From assembly GCA_016865505.2 (NCBI GenBank), contig AP025252.1:1240001-1304000 (forward strand): 64,000 bases of DNA, in the 5' to 3' direction. This document shows positions 18,134 to 27,500 of this stretch, piece by piece. The notes below the pieces were generated by a model. The model was given only the letters and a program-made list of their open reading frames with translations, made no database searches and was not told where the DNA came from. Source of the DNA: Bryobacterales bacterium F-183. GTDB taxonomy: Bacteria > Acidobacteriota > Terriglobia > Bryobacterales > Bryobacteraceae. The translations under genes were made by a program, and so were the position numbers. The stretch's first letter is position 1. Every line of letters begins with the position of its first letter.

Positions 18134-18475
18134 CTAAGCCGAAAACGAAGTACCGCAGCCACAGCTTTTCTTGGCGTGCGGATTCTCAAACGCAAAGCCG
18201 GACTGAATCAGCGAATCCTTCCAGTCGAGCGTCATGCCGTCCAGGAACTTCATGCTCTTAGGATCGATATAAACGTTCACCGGATCGCCGGACTTCTCAT
18301 CCTGGAACTTGAAGATATTGTCGGTGGGCCGGGGCTGGCGGTCGAACTTGAACTGGTAGCTCAAGCCCGAACAGCCGCCTCCCAAAACGCCCAGACGCAA
18401 GCCGCCTTCGCTGACGCCATGCTTTACGAAGGCCTCGCGAATCTTGCCCACCGCCTTTGGCGTGACTTCAATCAT
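18134..18475 (-). CDS. iscA: A-type Fe-S carrier IscA
   Basis: The 113-residue protein shows all three cluster-binding cysteines of A-type carriers: one in GVLGGGCSGLSYQFKFD and two in the C-terminal SCGCGTSF. The N-terminal ITPKAVGKIREAFVKHG-type helix is also typical. It carries clusters from IscU to target enzymes. It is 1 nt from iscU in the isc operon. Confidence 0.94.
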   Translation of the reverse strand: MIEVTPKAVGKIREAFVKHGVSEGGLRLGVLGGGCSGLSYQFKFDRQPRPTDNIFKFQDEKSGDPVNVYIDPKSMKFLDGMTLDWKDSLIQSGFAFENPHAKKSCGCGTSFSA

Positions 18476-18476
18476 G

Positions 18477-18890
18477 TTACGCGGTCACAGCGCCGACGGG
18501 CGTGCGCTTCTCTTCCTTCGCCTTGTAGTCCGCAATCGCCGCCTTGATGGCGTCTTCGGCGAGCACGGAACAGTGGATCTTCACCGGCGGCAACGCCAGC
18601 TCAGCCACGATCTCGGTGTTCTTGATGGCCAGCGCTTCGTCCACGCTCTTGCCGCGCAGCCATTCGGTGGCGAGCGACGAGCTGGCAATGGCGGAACCGC
18701 AGCCGAACGTCTTGAACTTTGCATCGTCGATGACGCCCGTTTCCGGGTTCACCTTGATCTGGAGCTTCATGACGTCGCCGCATTCGGGCGCGCCGACCAT
18801 ACCGGTGCCCACGTTCGGATCGGCCTTGTCGAGCGATCCGACGTTGCGGGGATTGTTGTAATGATCGAGAACTTTGTCGGAATAAGCCAT
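18477..18890 (-). CDS. iscU: Fe-S cluster scaffold IscU
   Basis: The 137-residue protein has YSDKVLDHYNNPRNVGS at its start and the three scaffold cysteines in GAPECGDVMKL, FGCGSAIASSS and KIHCSVLAED. It retains the conserved Asp next to the first cysteine. The HscA-binding LPPVK motif is present (ALPPVKIHC), which fits the presence of hscBA downstream. [2Fe-2S] clusters are assembled here using sulfur from IscS. Confidence 0.96.
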   Translation of the reverse strand: MAYSDKVLDHYNNPRNVGSLDKADPNVGTGMVGAPECGDVMKLQIKVNPETGVIDDAKFKTFGCGSAIASSSLATEWLRGKSVDEALAIKNTEIVAELALPPVKIHCSVLAEDAIKAAIADYKAKEEKRTPVGAVTA

Positions 18891-18911
18891 GATGGATGTC
18901 TCCTTAAAAAC

Positions 18912-20132
18912 CTAGTGGGCGGTCCACTGGACCTTGCTCAGATCCACGCCTTCCTTGAACATCTCGTAGAGCGGCGAGAGTTCGCGCAATTTCTTCACAA
19001 CGTCGATAACTTTGGCGGCCACGTAATCCACTTCTTCCTCGGTAGTGAAGCGGCCCAGGCCAAAGCGGATGGAACTGTGTGCCAGATCGTCGCCCGCGCC
19101 AAGTGCCTTCAACACGTAGCTGGGTTCGAGGGTCGCCGACGTACAGGCCGAGCCGCTCGACACCGCAACGTCATTGATGCCCATCAGCAGGCTTTCGCCT
19201 TCGACGTACGCAAAGCTGACGTTCAGGTTATGCGGCAGGCGGTGCTGCATGTTGCCGTTGATGTACACTTCGTCGAGCTCGGCGAACAGCTTGTCCTTCA
19301 GCTTGTCGCGCAGAAACGCCAGACGGCGGCCTTCTTCAGCCATTTCCTTATGGCAAAGCTCGCAGGCTTCGCCCAAACCAACGATGCCGGGGACGTTCAA
19401 GGTGCCGGAACGCATGCCGCGCTCGTGACCACCGCCCTGCATCTGCTCGGCCAGCCGGACGCGCGGGTTGCGGCGGCGGACATACAGCGCGCCAACGCCC
19501 TTGGGTCCGTACATCTTGTGACCGGTGATCGACATGATGTCGATGCCGTCCTTCTGAACGTTGATCGGGATCTTGCCAGCTGCCTGCACGGCGTCGCTGT
19601 GGAAGAGGATGCCCTTTTCCTTGGCGATCTTGGCGATTTCCTGCACCGGCTGCACCACGCCGATCTCGTTGTTGGCGTACATGATCGAGATCAGGATGGT
19701 CTTGTCGGTGATGGCGTCGCGCAACTGCTGCAGGTCGATCAAACCGTCGGTCTGCACGGGCAGGTACGTGACGCGGAAGCCGTCCTTCTCCAGGCGCTTG
19801 CAGGTGTCCAGAATCGCCTTGTGCTCGGTGGCGGCGGTAATGATGTGGTTGCCCTTTTCGGCATACATCTGCGCTACGCCTTTGAGGGCCAGGTTATTGG
19901 ACTCGGTGGCGCCGCTGGTGAACACGATTTCCTTCGCGTCCGCGCCGATGAGGTCCGCAATCTGTTTGCGCGACTTTTCCACTGCCTCTTCCGCCTGCCA
20001 GCCGAACGCATGGTTCCGGCTTGCTGCGTTGCCGAAGATCTCGGTGAAGTACGGGGTCATGGCGGCGAACACGCGCTGATCCATGCGCGTGGTCGCGTGG
20101 CTGTCCATGTAAATGGGGAACTTGAGAGACAT
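18912..20132 (-). CDS. iscS: Cysteine desulfurase IscS
   Basis: The 406-residue PLP enzyme starts with [16 protein letters not shown] and carries the PLP lysine in [12 protein letters not shown]. The mobile catalytic loop [14 protein letters not shown] includes the persulfide cysteine. HFGLGRFT-type C-terminal residues and the IscU-interacting tail are present. It takes sulfur from cysteine for Fe-S clusters and probably for thiolated tRNA. It lies between iscR (9 nt upstream) and iscU (21 nt downstream). Confidence 0.96.
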   Translation of the reverse strand: MSLKFPIYMDSHATTRMDQRVFAAMTPYFTEIFGNAASRNHAFGWQAEEAVEKSRKQIADLIGADAKEIVFTSGATESNNLALKGVAQMYAEKGNHIITAATEHKAILDTCKRLEKDGFRVTYLPVQTDGLIDLQQLRDAITDKTILISIMYANNEIGVVQPVQEIAKIAKEKGILFHSDAVQAAGKIPINVQKDGIDIMSITGHKMYGPKGVGALYVRRRNPRVRLAEQMQGGGHERGMRSGTLNVPGIVGLGEACELCHKEMAEEGRRLAFLRDKLKDKLFAELDEVYINGNMQHRLPHNLNVSFAYVEGESLLMGINDVAVSSGSACTSATLEPSYVLKALGAGDDLAHSSIRFGLGRFTTEEEVDYVAAKVIDVVKKLRELSPLYEMFKEGVDLSKVQWTAH

Positions 20133-20141
20133 GTGAATTTC

Positions 20142-20633
20142 CTATTTGGATGCAGCAGGGGCCGAAGACAACGCATATAACTTTGTCGTCGCGGCCATAT
20201 TCGGCACTGGCAACTCGTCGGCCGCCAGATCTTGAATCGTAATGTCGCCGAGTAACTTCAAAATGCCTTCGTGTACCTTACGGAGCGGTTCGCGGACGTT
20301 GCACGTGTTGGCGATGACACATGCCTTATCGTCCGCGCCGCCATGTTGCGTAAAGCAATGCGTCAGGATGATCGGACCATCAATGGCCCGGATCACCTCA
20401 AGTGTTGAAATCTCCCGGGCGTCGCGAGCCAGACGGTACCCCCCGTTGTTTCCCTGCTCCGAACGCAAAAAACCGGACTTGTTCAACTTCTGCAGGATCT
20501 TCGCCAGTAGCGGGAGCGGAATATGATATGTTTCCGCAATCTCTTTCGCGCTGGCCACACCCTGGCTGGCATTCACGGCCAGATGCTTCAACGCAATCAG
20601 ACCGTAATCCGCTTTCTTGGTCAGCTTCAACAT
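20142..20633 (-). CDS. iscR: Rrf2/IscR-type transcription regulator of the isc operon
   Basis: The 163-residue protein has the Rrf2 winged helix (LTKKADYGLIALKHLAV, IPLPLLAKILQKLNKSGFLRSEQGNNGGYRLAR). Three cysteines, C93, C105 and C111, could hold a [2Fe-2S] cluster. Spacing is C-x11-C-x5-C instead of the C-x5-C-x5-C of E. coli IscR, so ligand geometry may differ. As first gene of the operon it probably represses isc transcription when cluster-loaded. An IscR-like operator overlaps its own promoter. Confidence 0.88.
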   Translation of the reverse strand: MLKLTKKADYGLIALKHLAVNASQGVASAKEIAETYHIPLPLLAKILQKLNKSGFLRSEQGNNGGYRLARDAREISTLEVIRAIDGPIILTHCFTQHGGADDKACVIANTCNVREPLRKVHEGILKLLGDITIQDLAADELPVPNMAATTKLYALSSAPAASK

Positions 20634-20650
20634 GGCTTTGCTCCGTACTC

Positions 20651-20680
20651 AGCATAACTCAATACGACTGAAAATGTCTA
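20651..20680 (-). promoter_or_regulatory. Promoter of the isc operon
   Basis: On the minus strand TAGACA (20680-20675) and TATGCT (20656-20651) are separated by 18 nt, with the iscR ATG 18 nt beyond the -10. Both hexamers match four or five of six consensus positions. Confidence 0.55.
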
Positions 20681-20684
20681 GTAA
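20666..20684. promoter_or_regulatory. IscR type-1-like operator
   Basis: GACTGAAAATGTCTAGTA on the plus strand matches 15 of 18 positions of the right part of the remembered IscR type-1 consensus GACTRWWWYAGTCRRSTA. It covers the -35 hexamer and spacer of the isc promoter, the position expected for autorepression. The left flank (ATASYY) is poorly matched. Confidence 0.5.
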
Positions 20685-20752
20685 GACTTTTTTGATCCTG
20701 TTAAGTTGGGTCCATCCCTAGAATTCGCCCGTATTCGCCCGATAAGTCCGGC

Positions 20753-21460
20753 ATGGTCGGGTTCTTGCTGCTGAGCCTTCTCGCGGACGTCACGACATCG
20801 GACTTAACCGGCACCGTGGAGGTGACCCGTCCGCTCACCCGGAGGCGTATCGCAGTAGACGCCTACCAGAATCGCGCCCCCGCGCTCGACGGTGGGGCAG
20901 CGCTAAACCCATCAAACGAAATGGACAGCGTGGCGATCTATGTGGAACGCATCAATGGAATGCCGGTCGGGCTGCCGGCCAGCACCGTTTCCCAGGAACC
21001 GTTGGAGTTACGGCAGAAGAATCGCAACTTCAGCCGGCAGTTGGTGATTGTGCCCGTCGGAGCAACGGTGAGCTTCCCCAACGACGACCCCATTTTCCAC
21101 AACGTTTTTTCGCTTTCTAAAGCCAAGGCCTTTGACTTGGGGTACTTTCCGAAAAACCAGACGCGGGTTGTGAAGTTCACCAAGCCCGGCATTGTCGAAG
21201 TGTTCTGCCACCTGCACGCGAACATGTCGGCGACGGTGGTAGTGGCGCCGACACAGTACTACACCCAGCCCGCGAAGGATGGCAGCTTTGTGCTGCGAGA
21301 CCTGCCGGCCGGGGCGGAAGTAGATCTGGTAGCGTGGCATCGCGCTGCAGGGTTCTTCCGCCGGCGTGTGAAAGTGCCGGCCGGAAATGTGCGTTTTGTT
21401 TTGCCTTTGCGGGAAACCGCGCCGGAGCCAGTGGATGCGCCGCCACGGACAACGCCGTGA
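20753..21460 (+). CDS. Exported cupredoxin (methylamine-utilisation-like) protein
   Basis: The 235-residue protein has a short signal sequence and a cupredoxin fold. Candidate copper ligands are His in DPIFHNVFSLS and Cys-His-x-His in VEVFCHLHANM, plus the following Met, a blue-copper set. Proteins of this type are often annotated as MauL-like methylamine utilisation proteins, though that role is not implied. The C-terminal ~80 residues add a carboxypeptidase-regulatory-like beta domain (GSFVLRDLPAGAEVDLVAW). It is followed after 1 nt by a sensor HD-GYP gene, suggesting a periplasmic copper-binding partner. Confidence 0.8.
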   Translation: MVGFLLLSLLADVTTSDLTGTVEVTRPLTRRRIAVDAYQNRAPALDGGAALNPSNEMDSVAIYVERINGMPVGLPASTVSQEPLELRQKNRNFSRQLVIVPVGATVSFPNDDPIFHNVFSLSKAKAFDLGYFPKNQTRVVKFTKPGIVEVFCHLHANMSATVVVAPTQYYTQPAKDGSFVLRDLPAGAEVDLVAWHRAAGFFRRRVKVPAGNVRFVLPLRETAPEPVDAPPRTTP

Positions 21461-21461
21461 A

Positions 21462-23213
21462 ATGAGCTTGGCACGGCGCGCGCTGCTCCTCACGGCGCTC
21501 CCAGTGCTGGTGATTGTTTGCGGTACCTTCTTTGCGCTCGACACGCTGGTGCGCCGTCTGGTGGCTGCTGATTTGAGTGGCAGCCTGGCGGAGTCGCATG
21601 CGTTGCTGAAGGCGGAACGTCTGGCCGGCGAGGAGCGCACACGACAGGCGCTGGCGGTGTTGGCCGAATCCACTGGGCTGAAAGCGGGGTTGCTGCTGCG
21701 GCGCGAACTCGACCAGGCGGGAGCGCTTACCAGCGCGGACGACCGGCGGCAGATGGAGGAAACCCTGCGCGAGCAGGTGCGTTATCTGCGCCAGACGCTC
21801 AACTTTGACCTCTATATTCTGCTGGACGCGCAAGACACCGTGCTGGCCTCTCACCCGGAGGTGAAGGAATTCACCCCGGCTACGCCCATGGTGGAGCATG
21901 CCGGAGCCTTTTACCAGATGGTGACCGTACCCGTAACCCGGGACGACGAGACGGTGGGCTTTGTGGCAGTGGGCAGCCGCCTCCATCTGGACCATCCACC
22001 GGCCCTGCTGCTGCGGCGCGGCCGGTTGGTGGCATCGGGCGTAGCGGACATGACGGCACCGCCGGCGGACGAACCTTCGCAACTGGCGGCAGTGGGCCGC
22101 ACGTGGGTGGCCTCCTACGACCGGCGGGGCGACTATACGCTCGTGAATCTGCGGGAAGTGGACTCGGTGCTGAGGCCCGCACTCGAATCGCAGCGCATTG
22201 TGCTGGCGCTGGCGGCGGCGTTGCTGCTGGCGGGTTGTTTCGCCGTGAGCTATGTAGGGGCAAAAGAGTTGAGCCGGCCGCTACGGAATCTCAGTGGCAT
22301 GCTGGAACGGACCTCCTGGGAGGGTGAATTGCCCAGTTCGTTCCCCGACGATGGGCGTATTGCGGAAGTGGCGCAACTCTCGCGCAGCTTTGAAACCGCC
22401 TCGGGCGCTATACGCCTGTCGCGCGCGCGGCTGGAGGAGGCCTATGTCGACTTCATGGGCGCCATTGCAGAGGCATTGGACGCGCGCGATGCGTACACCG
22501 CGGGGCATTCGCGCCGGGTGGCTGACTATGGCGTTTGTATCGCCCGTGCCATCGGACTGCCGGAGGCGGACGTCGAGCGCATCCGCCTGGGCGGCATGCT
22601 GCACGACATCGGCAAAATCGGCGTCCCGGACCGGATTTTGCATAAGCATGAGCGCTTGACCGATGAGGAGTTTGCGGCCATCAAAGAGCATCCTGCGATT
22701 GGAAAGCGCATCCTGGAGCGGATTGGACGTTTTGAGCCCTATTTGCCTGCCGTGGAACTGCACCATGAGAATCACGACGGCACGGGCTACCCGTACGGGC
22801 TGCGCGGCGACGCCATCCCGCTGGACGCCCGCATCCTGCACGTGGCCGACGCTTACGATGCCATGACGTCGGACCGGCCGTACCGGCAGCGGATGCCCGA
22901 GGATCGGGTGCGGCGTATTTTGCGCGAGTGCGCCGGCACGCAGTTCGATCCGGCGATTGTGGATATTTTCCTGAACGTGCGGCCGGAGGTGTTGGCCGGT
23001 ATTTCGAATGACTTGGAGAAGCTAAGCCATGCAATTACGGACTCATCGAATCACCGTGTACCTGGTGATGGCATGCTGGATACCCCTGCACGCCCAGGAG
23101 GCCACGGCCGGACTGCACATTCCCGTGCAAGTGTCGGCGAATCTGATGGCGACCGACCGTTTCGCCACTCGCCTGCCGACGTCGCTGGCGACGCTCGGGT
23201 CCGCACAGAGTAA
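21462..23213 (+). CDS. Membrane sensor with C-terminal HD-GYP phosphodiesterase
   Basis: The ATG at 21462 is 1 nt after the cupredoxin stop; longer in-frame extensions run inside that gene. The N-terminus has a membrane helix (RALLLTALPVLVIVCGTFFAL) and a ~220-residue periplasmic sensing domain. A second helix (IVLALAAALLLAGCFAVSYV) and a HAMP-like linker follow. The HD-GYP domain is intact: HSRRVADYG, MLHDIGKIGVPDRIL, HPAIGKRIL, HHENHDGTGYPYGL and ADAYDAMTSDRPYR. It should hydrolyse cyclic-di-GMP or a related dinucleotide. The last ~60 residues overlap the next gene out of frame by 185 nt, which is unusual. Confidence 0.9.
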   Translation: MSLARRALLLTALPVLVIVCGTFFALDTLVRRLVAADLSGSLAESHALLKAERLAGEERTRQALAVLAESTGLKAGLLLRRELDQAGALTSADDRRQMEETLREQVRYLRQTLNFDLYILLDAQDTVLASHPEVKEFTPATPMVEHAGAFYQMVTVPVTRDDETVGFVAVGSRLHLDHPPALLLRRGRLVASGVADMTAPPADEPSQLAAVGRTWVASYDRRGDYTLVNLREVDSVLRPALESQRIVLALAAALLLAGCFAVSYVGAKELSRPLRNLSGMLERTSWEGELPSSFPDDGRIAEVAQLSRSFETASGAIRLSRARLEEAYVDFMGAIAEALDARDAYTAGHSRRVADYGVCIARAIGLPEADVERIRLGGMLHDIGKIGVPDRILHKHERLTDEEFAAIKEHPAIGKRILERIGRFEPYLPAVELHHENHDGTGYPYGLRGDAIPLDARILHVADAYDAMTSDRPYRQRMPEDRVRRILRECAGTQFDPAIVDIFLNVRPEVLAGISNDLEKLSHAITDSSNHRVPGDGMLDTPARPGGHGRTAHSRASVGESDGDRPFRHSPADVAGDARVRTE

Positions 23214-24360
23214 CTCGCTCGACACATGGGGCGGCGGCGTCCGCTTGCTCGCCGCGCCTACCTGGAAATTCAACCGGCATTGGCTGGCGCACGCCACCTT
23301 CCAGGCCAACACGCAGCCGTTCTTTCCGTACGAGGCCTACCATGTGAACCGCCCTTTGGTCCGCGGACGCCTGCTGCAGGGTTACCTGGCCTACACAACC
23401 AGCGGATCCAATCGCAGCGTGACGGTGAAGGCCGGGCAGATTGCCACAGCGTTTGGCGACTTCAGCCGGCGCTATTCGGACACCGACAATCCCTTGATCG
23501 GCGCTCCGCAACCCTACGGCAGCTACCTGCTGGTGCGGCCCGACGAGTTGCCTTGCACCAACTTCGATTTGCAGCATCAGCAAACCGTGCATCCCAACAT
23601 TTCCGCGTATCACTGTGCCCCCTGGGAAAGCTATTCCTACGGTGTGCTGCCCGTAACTCCCTATGGCGTCTTCGGCGGCGAGGTGGACGTGAACTATCGT
23701 GATCTGGACGCGCGGTTTCAGTTGACCAATTCGAACCCCTCCAATCCGAAATCGGTCCTGGCGAGCGATCAGTCGCTACAGTGGGCAGGCGGCGCGGGCT
23801 ATACGTTTTTCCACCGGTTGCGGGTGGGCGTTTCCGCTTTCATGGGAAACTGGCTCGACGGCAAAGCGGCCAAGCAGGTACGGGAGTGCTGCCGGCGCAA
23901 ACGCTACTGCGCCTGCGGCAAAGGAATTGACGTCCAGTATCGCTCTGGCCGCTTGGCGGTGACCGGCGAATGGATGCGCCTGCATTACAACTATCCCGGC
24001 TTCATCCACAGCCCGTCGGTGACCTACGCGTATGCCGAGACCAAAGTAAATCTGCACCCGCGCTGGTATGTGGCAGGCCGGGCGGGGACGCAACGTCATG
24101 GTCACGTTTTAGCCGACGTGAACGCGGCGGGTCACGAACATGCGCTGATCGATCGCACGCTGGACCCGTCTACCCCCACTTTCCAGCCGAACAAATTGGC
24201 CGTGGAAGTTGGCGTGGGTTACCGGCCGACGCGCCGGTTGCTGATGAAGGCATCGCAGCAGTGGGTCCGCCGGGCGGAGGCATTCGGCCCGAAGGACCAT
24301 GTCTTCCTGCTCCAACTGGTAGCCACACTGCCGGATGTTTGGAAGGCTTCGTCGCGTTAA
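23029..24360 (+). CDS. Porin-like outer-membrane protein
   Basis: The 443-residue product begins with a signal peptide (MQLRTHRITVYLVMACWIPLHAQ). The rest is a series of short alternating strands (VTVKAGQIATAFGDFSRRY, GAGYTFFHRLRVGVSAFMGNW, RLAVTGEWMRLHYNYPGF) like a beta-barrel porin. A cysteine-rich loop (RECCRRKRYCACGKG) is unusual and might bind a metal. The TAA of its own frame lies immediately before the ATG. It forms a three-gene unit with the cupredoxin and HD-GYP genes. No closer family is recognised. Confidence 0.7.
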   Translation: MQLRTHRITVYLVMACWIPLHAQEATAGLHIPVQVSANLMATDRFATRLPTSLATLGSAQSNSLDTWGGGVRLLAAPTWKFNRHWLAHATFQANTQPFFPYEAYHVNRPLVRGRLLQGYLAYTTSGSNRSVTVKAGQIATAFGDFSRRYSDTDNPLIGAPQPYGSYLLVRPDELPCTNFDLQHQQTVHPNISAYHCAPWESYSYGVLPVTPYGVFGGEVDVNYRDLDARFQLTNSNPSNPKSVLASDQSLQWAGGAGYTFFHRLRVGVSAFMGNWLDGKAAKQVRECCRRKRYCACGKGIDVQYRSGRLAVTGEWMRLHYNYPGFIHSPSVTYAYAETKVNLHPRWYVAGRAGTQRHGHVLADVNAAGHEHALIDRTLDPSTPTFQPNKLAVEVGVGYRPTRRLLMKASQQWVRRAEAFGPKDHVFLLQLVATLPDVWKASSR

Positions 24361-24399
24361 ATTACCCTCCCCTGCGTCGGATGCAAGGCTTCCACCCCT

Positions 24400-24428
24400 T
24401 TGCCCTGGGTGAAAAAAACCGATATGAT
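24400..24428 (+). promoter_or_regulatory. Sigma70-type promoter for the Oar-like receptor
   Basis: TTGCCC (24400-24405) and TATGAT (24423-24428) are 17 nt apart, and an AAGGAG ribosome site lies at 24487-24492. The leader would be about 70 nt. Confidence 0.65.
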
Positions 24429-24504
24429 GTCGTGCAGTTTTGCTGGTAGGCCAAGCTTTGCCTACCGGTTGCTTCAGACGTAGTTTAAGGAGTGAAGTTC
24501 CCTG

Positions 24505-27500
24505 ATGAGCCGATTCAAATCGGTAGCGCTCTGCTATGCGCTACTAGCAACGGCCACGCTTGTGTCCGCCCAAACGTTGGGAGACATTAGCGGCGAGGTC
24601 AAAGATCCCACGGGCGCCATTCTTCCCGGCGCAGCCGTCACCATCACCAATTCCGCAACCAACGCTTCGCGATCCACCGTCACCAACGACGCTGGCCTGT
24701 ATGCATTTCCCGCCCTGCAGCCCGGTCTTTATAACATTACGGCCGAATTGAAGGGCTTCAAAAAGTATTCGCAAAACGGTATCGAACTACAGGTGCAGGG
24801 CAACCTGCGCGTCGACATCGCCATGACAGTAGGTGACGTGAGCGAAATCCTCGAAGTTACCGCGCAGGGTGCTTTGCTCGCCACGGAAAATGCCACTGTC
24901 GGTACCGTCGTCGAACAAAAGCGCATTGTCGAACTTCCCATCAACGGTCGCAACTATCTGTCGCTCGCTGGTCTGGCGCCCAACGTCAGCGCTGGCTTCC
25001 CCTCTGCCGGTCAGGCGGATGGACGCCAGGGTGGTGATCGCGCCAACCAGAACATCTCGGTTGCCGGTATGCGCAACCAGTTCAACCGCTTCACGTTGGA
25101 CGGTGTGGAAAACACGGACCCCAACTTTAATACCTACGTCATCTTCCCCTCCGTGGAAGCTCTGCAGGAATTCAAAGTGCAGTCCGGTGTGTACCCGGCC
25201 GAATTCGGTCGCGGCGCCACGCAGATCAACGTGTCCACCAAGGGCGGCGGCAACCAGTATCACGGCTCTTTGTTTGAATTCGTGCGTAACGACAAGCTGG
25301 ACGCCAAGAACTACGCCTTTACCACTGCTCGTCCCCCCAAGGATCCGTTCAAGTGGAACCAGTACGGCTTCACCCTCGGCGGTCCTGTGACGATCCCCAA
25401 GTTGTTTGACGGCAAGAACCGCTTGTTCTTTATGTCGAACTACGAGTGGTTCCGCCAGCGCCGCAACGTACAGGCTGTGTACAGCTTGCCTTCGGCGCAG
25501 ATGCGCACCGGCAATTTCAGCCAGATCGCCGCTGGCATCTTCGACCCGGCCAGCCGCCGTCAGGTGACGGAAAACGGCGTGACGTTCACGCGCGCCGATC
25601 AGTTTGCCGGCAACCAGATCCCGACCTCGCGTTTCGATCCGGTTTCGTTGAAGTTGCTGTCGTACTACCCGACCCCCAACATCCCCGGCAACGGTCTGAT
25701 CAACAACCATCAGATCGCGCTCGGCCGCCCCATTAACAAGGATCAGTTCATCCAGCGCTTTGACTGGGTGGAATCGTCCAAGTCCAACTGGTTCGGCCGC
25801 TATAGCCGCTCGGAAGAGAATCAGTTGAATGGCGCGCTGTCGCAGAACGGTGAAAAGATCGTCACCAACGCCAGCCAGTGGATGTTCTCCAACTCGCGCG
25901 TCTTCACCAACACGCTCGTCAACGAATTCCGTTTCGGTCTCACCAAGTTCTACAACACCACTGGACCGGAACTCGCCTTCACGACGGACGTCGTGGGTGC
26001 ACTCGCCATCCCCGGCCTCGCTTCCGGACCTCCCGTACAGTGGGGCATCCCGAGCGTGGACTTCGCCGGTGTGTACAGCGGCCTCGGCAACAGTTCCGAA
26101 GGTCCGTATGAAAACAACAACCGCGCCATGCAGTTCATCAACAACCTGAGCTGGAACAAGGGCAAGCACAGCCTGAAGTTCGGCGGCGAAGTTCGCAAAG
26201 ACGAATACAACCAGGTGGGCAACCAGTTTGCCCGTGGCCAGTTCGGCTTCCAGCGCATCGCCACCAACAACTTTGCGCTGAACGCGTCCAACGCTGCGGT
26301 TGCCGTCGGCGGCGATCCGTTTGCTGACTTCATGCTCGGCCAGTTGAACCAGTCCGAAGCGGCCGTCTCCATCGCCCGTGGCCAGTTCCGCGCCACCGGC
26401 TTCGCCTTCTACATCGACGACACCTGGCGCCTGAACTCCAAGCTGACCATCTCCATGGGCCTGCGTTACGAGAACACCCCGCCATGGACCGACCAGACCG
26501 GTACGTTGTTCAATGCGATCGTCCCCAACGACATCCGTCCGACGGACTTCCGCAACGCCATCGTCACCGACCAGAGCCTGCACCCGTACTTCCTGCGTCA
26601 AGGCGCTCCTCGCCAGAACTGCTACGAAGGCATCAACCTTCGCTGGGTTGCTGGACCGGAGTTCCCGCAGTATCCGATTCAGGTTCGTTGCGACGGTTCG
26701 CTGGGCGACCGCCTGGTCAATCGCGACAACAACGACTGGGCTCCCCGCCTCGGCATCAGCTACCAGTTGAACTCAAAGACGGTCATCCGCACCGGCTTTG
26801 GCGCGTTCTACTCGCAGGACACCGGCAACCCGCGCTTCGACATGTCGCGCAACCTGGCCGGCCGTCTGCGTGACAACGCCAATACGCTCAACCCGCAGTT
26901 GCGCTGGTCCAACGCGCTGGCGTCCATCGCTGGTGGCGTTGCCAACGTCAACCGCCCGTACTCGTTTGCCAACCCGCCAAACCGCCGCACGCCGTACTCG
27001 ATGCAGTACCTGTTGAACATCCAGCGCGAGCTGAGCAACAGCCTTGTCTTCGAAATCGGCTACCTCGGCAGCGTGTCGCACCGCCTGGAACAGCTCCGTG
27101 CGGTAAACGAAACCGTACCGGCTCCGCGCGCCACGGGTCTCAGCCTCAACGCGCGTTCGCCGTTCCCCGAATTCGGCCGTATTCAGCTGGTCGACAACTC
27201 GGGCAACGCCAACTACAACTCGCTCGGCACCAAGCTCACCAAGCGTTACTCGTCCGGTTTGACGGCGTTGGTGTCCTACACCTACAGCCGTTCGATCGAC
27301 ACTGGTTCGGCCATCCGCAACCAGGGTGGCGACACGCTGTTCCCCCAGAACAGCTACTGCCGCCAGTGCGAACGTGCCCGTTCGAGCTTTGACGTCGGAC
27401 ACCGCTTCGTCACCAGCATCCTGTACGATCTCCCCGTCGGCAAGGGTCGCAGCTGGAACATCAGCAACGGCTTTGCCAACGCAGTGATTGGCGGCTGGCA

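Noticed and set aside
18444-20180. 578-codon frame opposite iscU and iscS
   Set aside because: Antisense to two unambiguous Fe-S genes and without domain features.
24787-26601. 604-codon antisense frame within the Oar-like gene
   Set aside because: Shadow of biased codons; the sense protein has plug and barrel motifs throughout.
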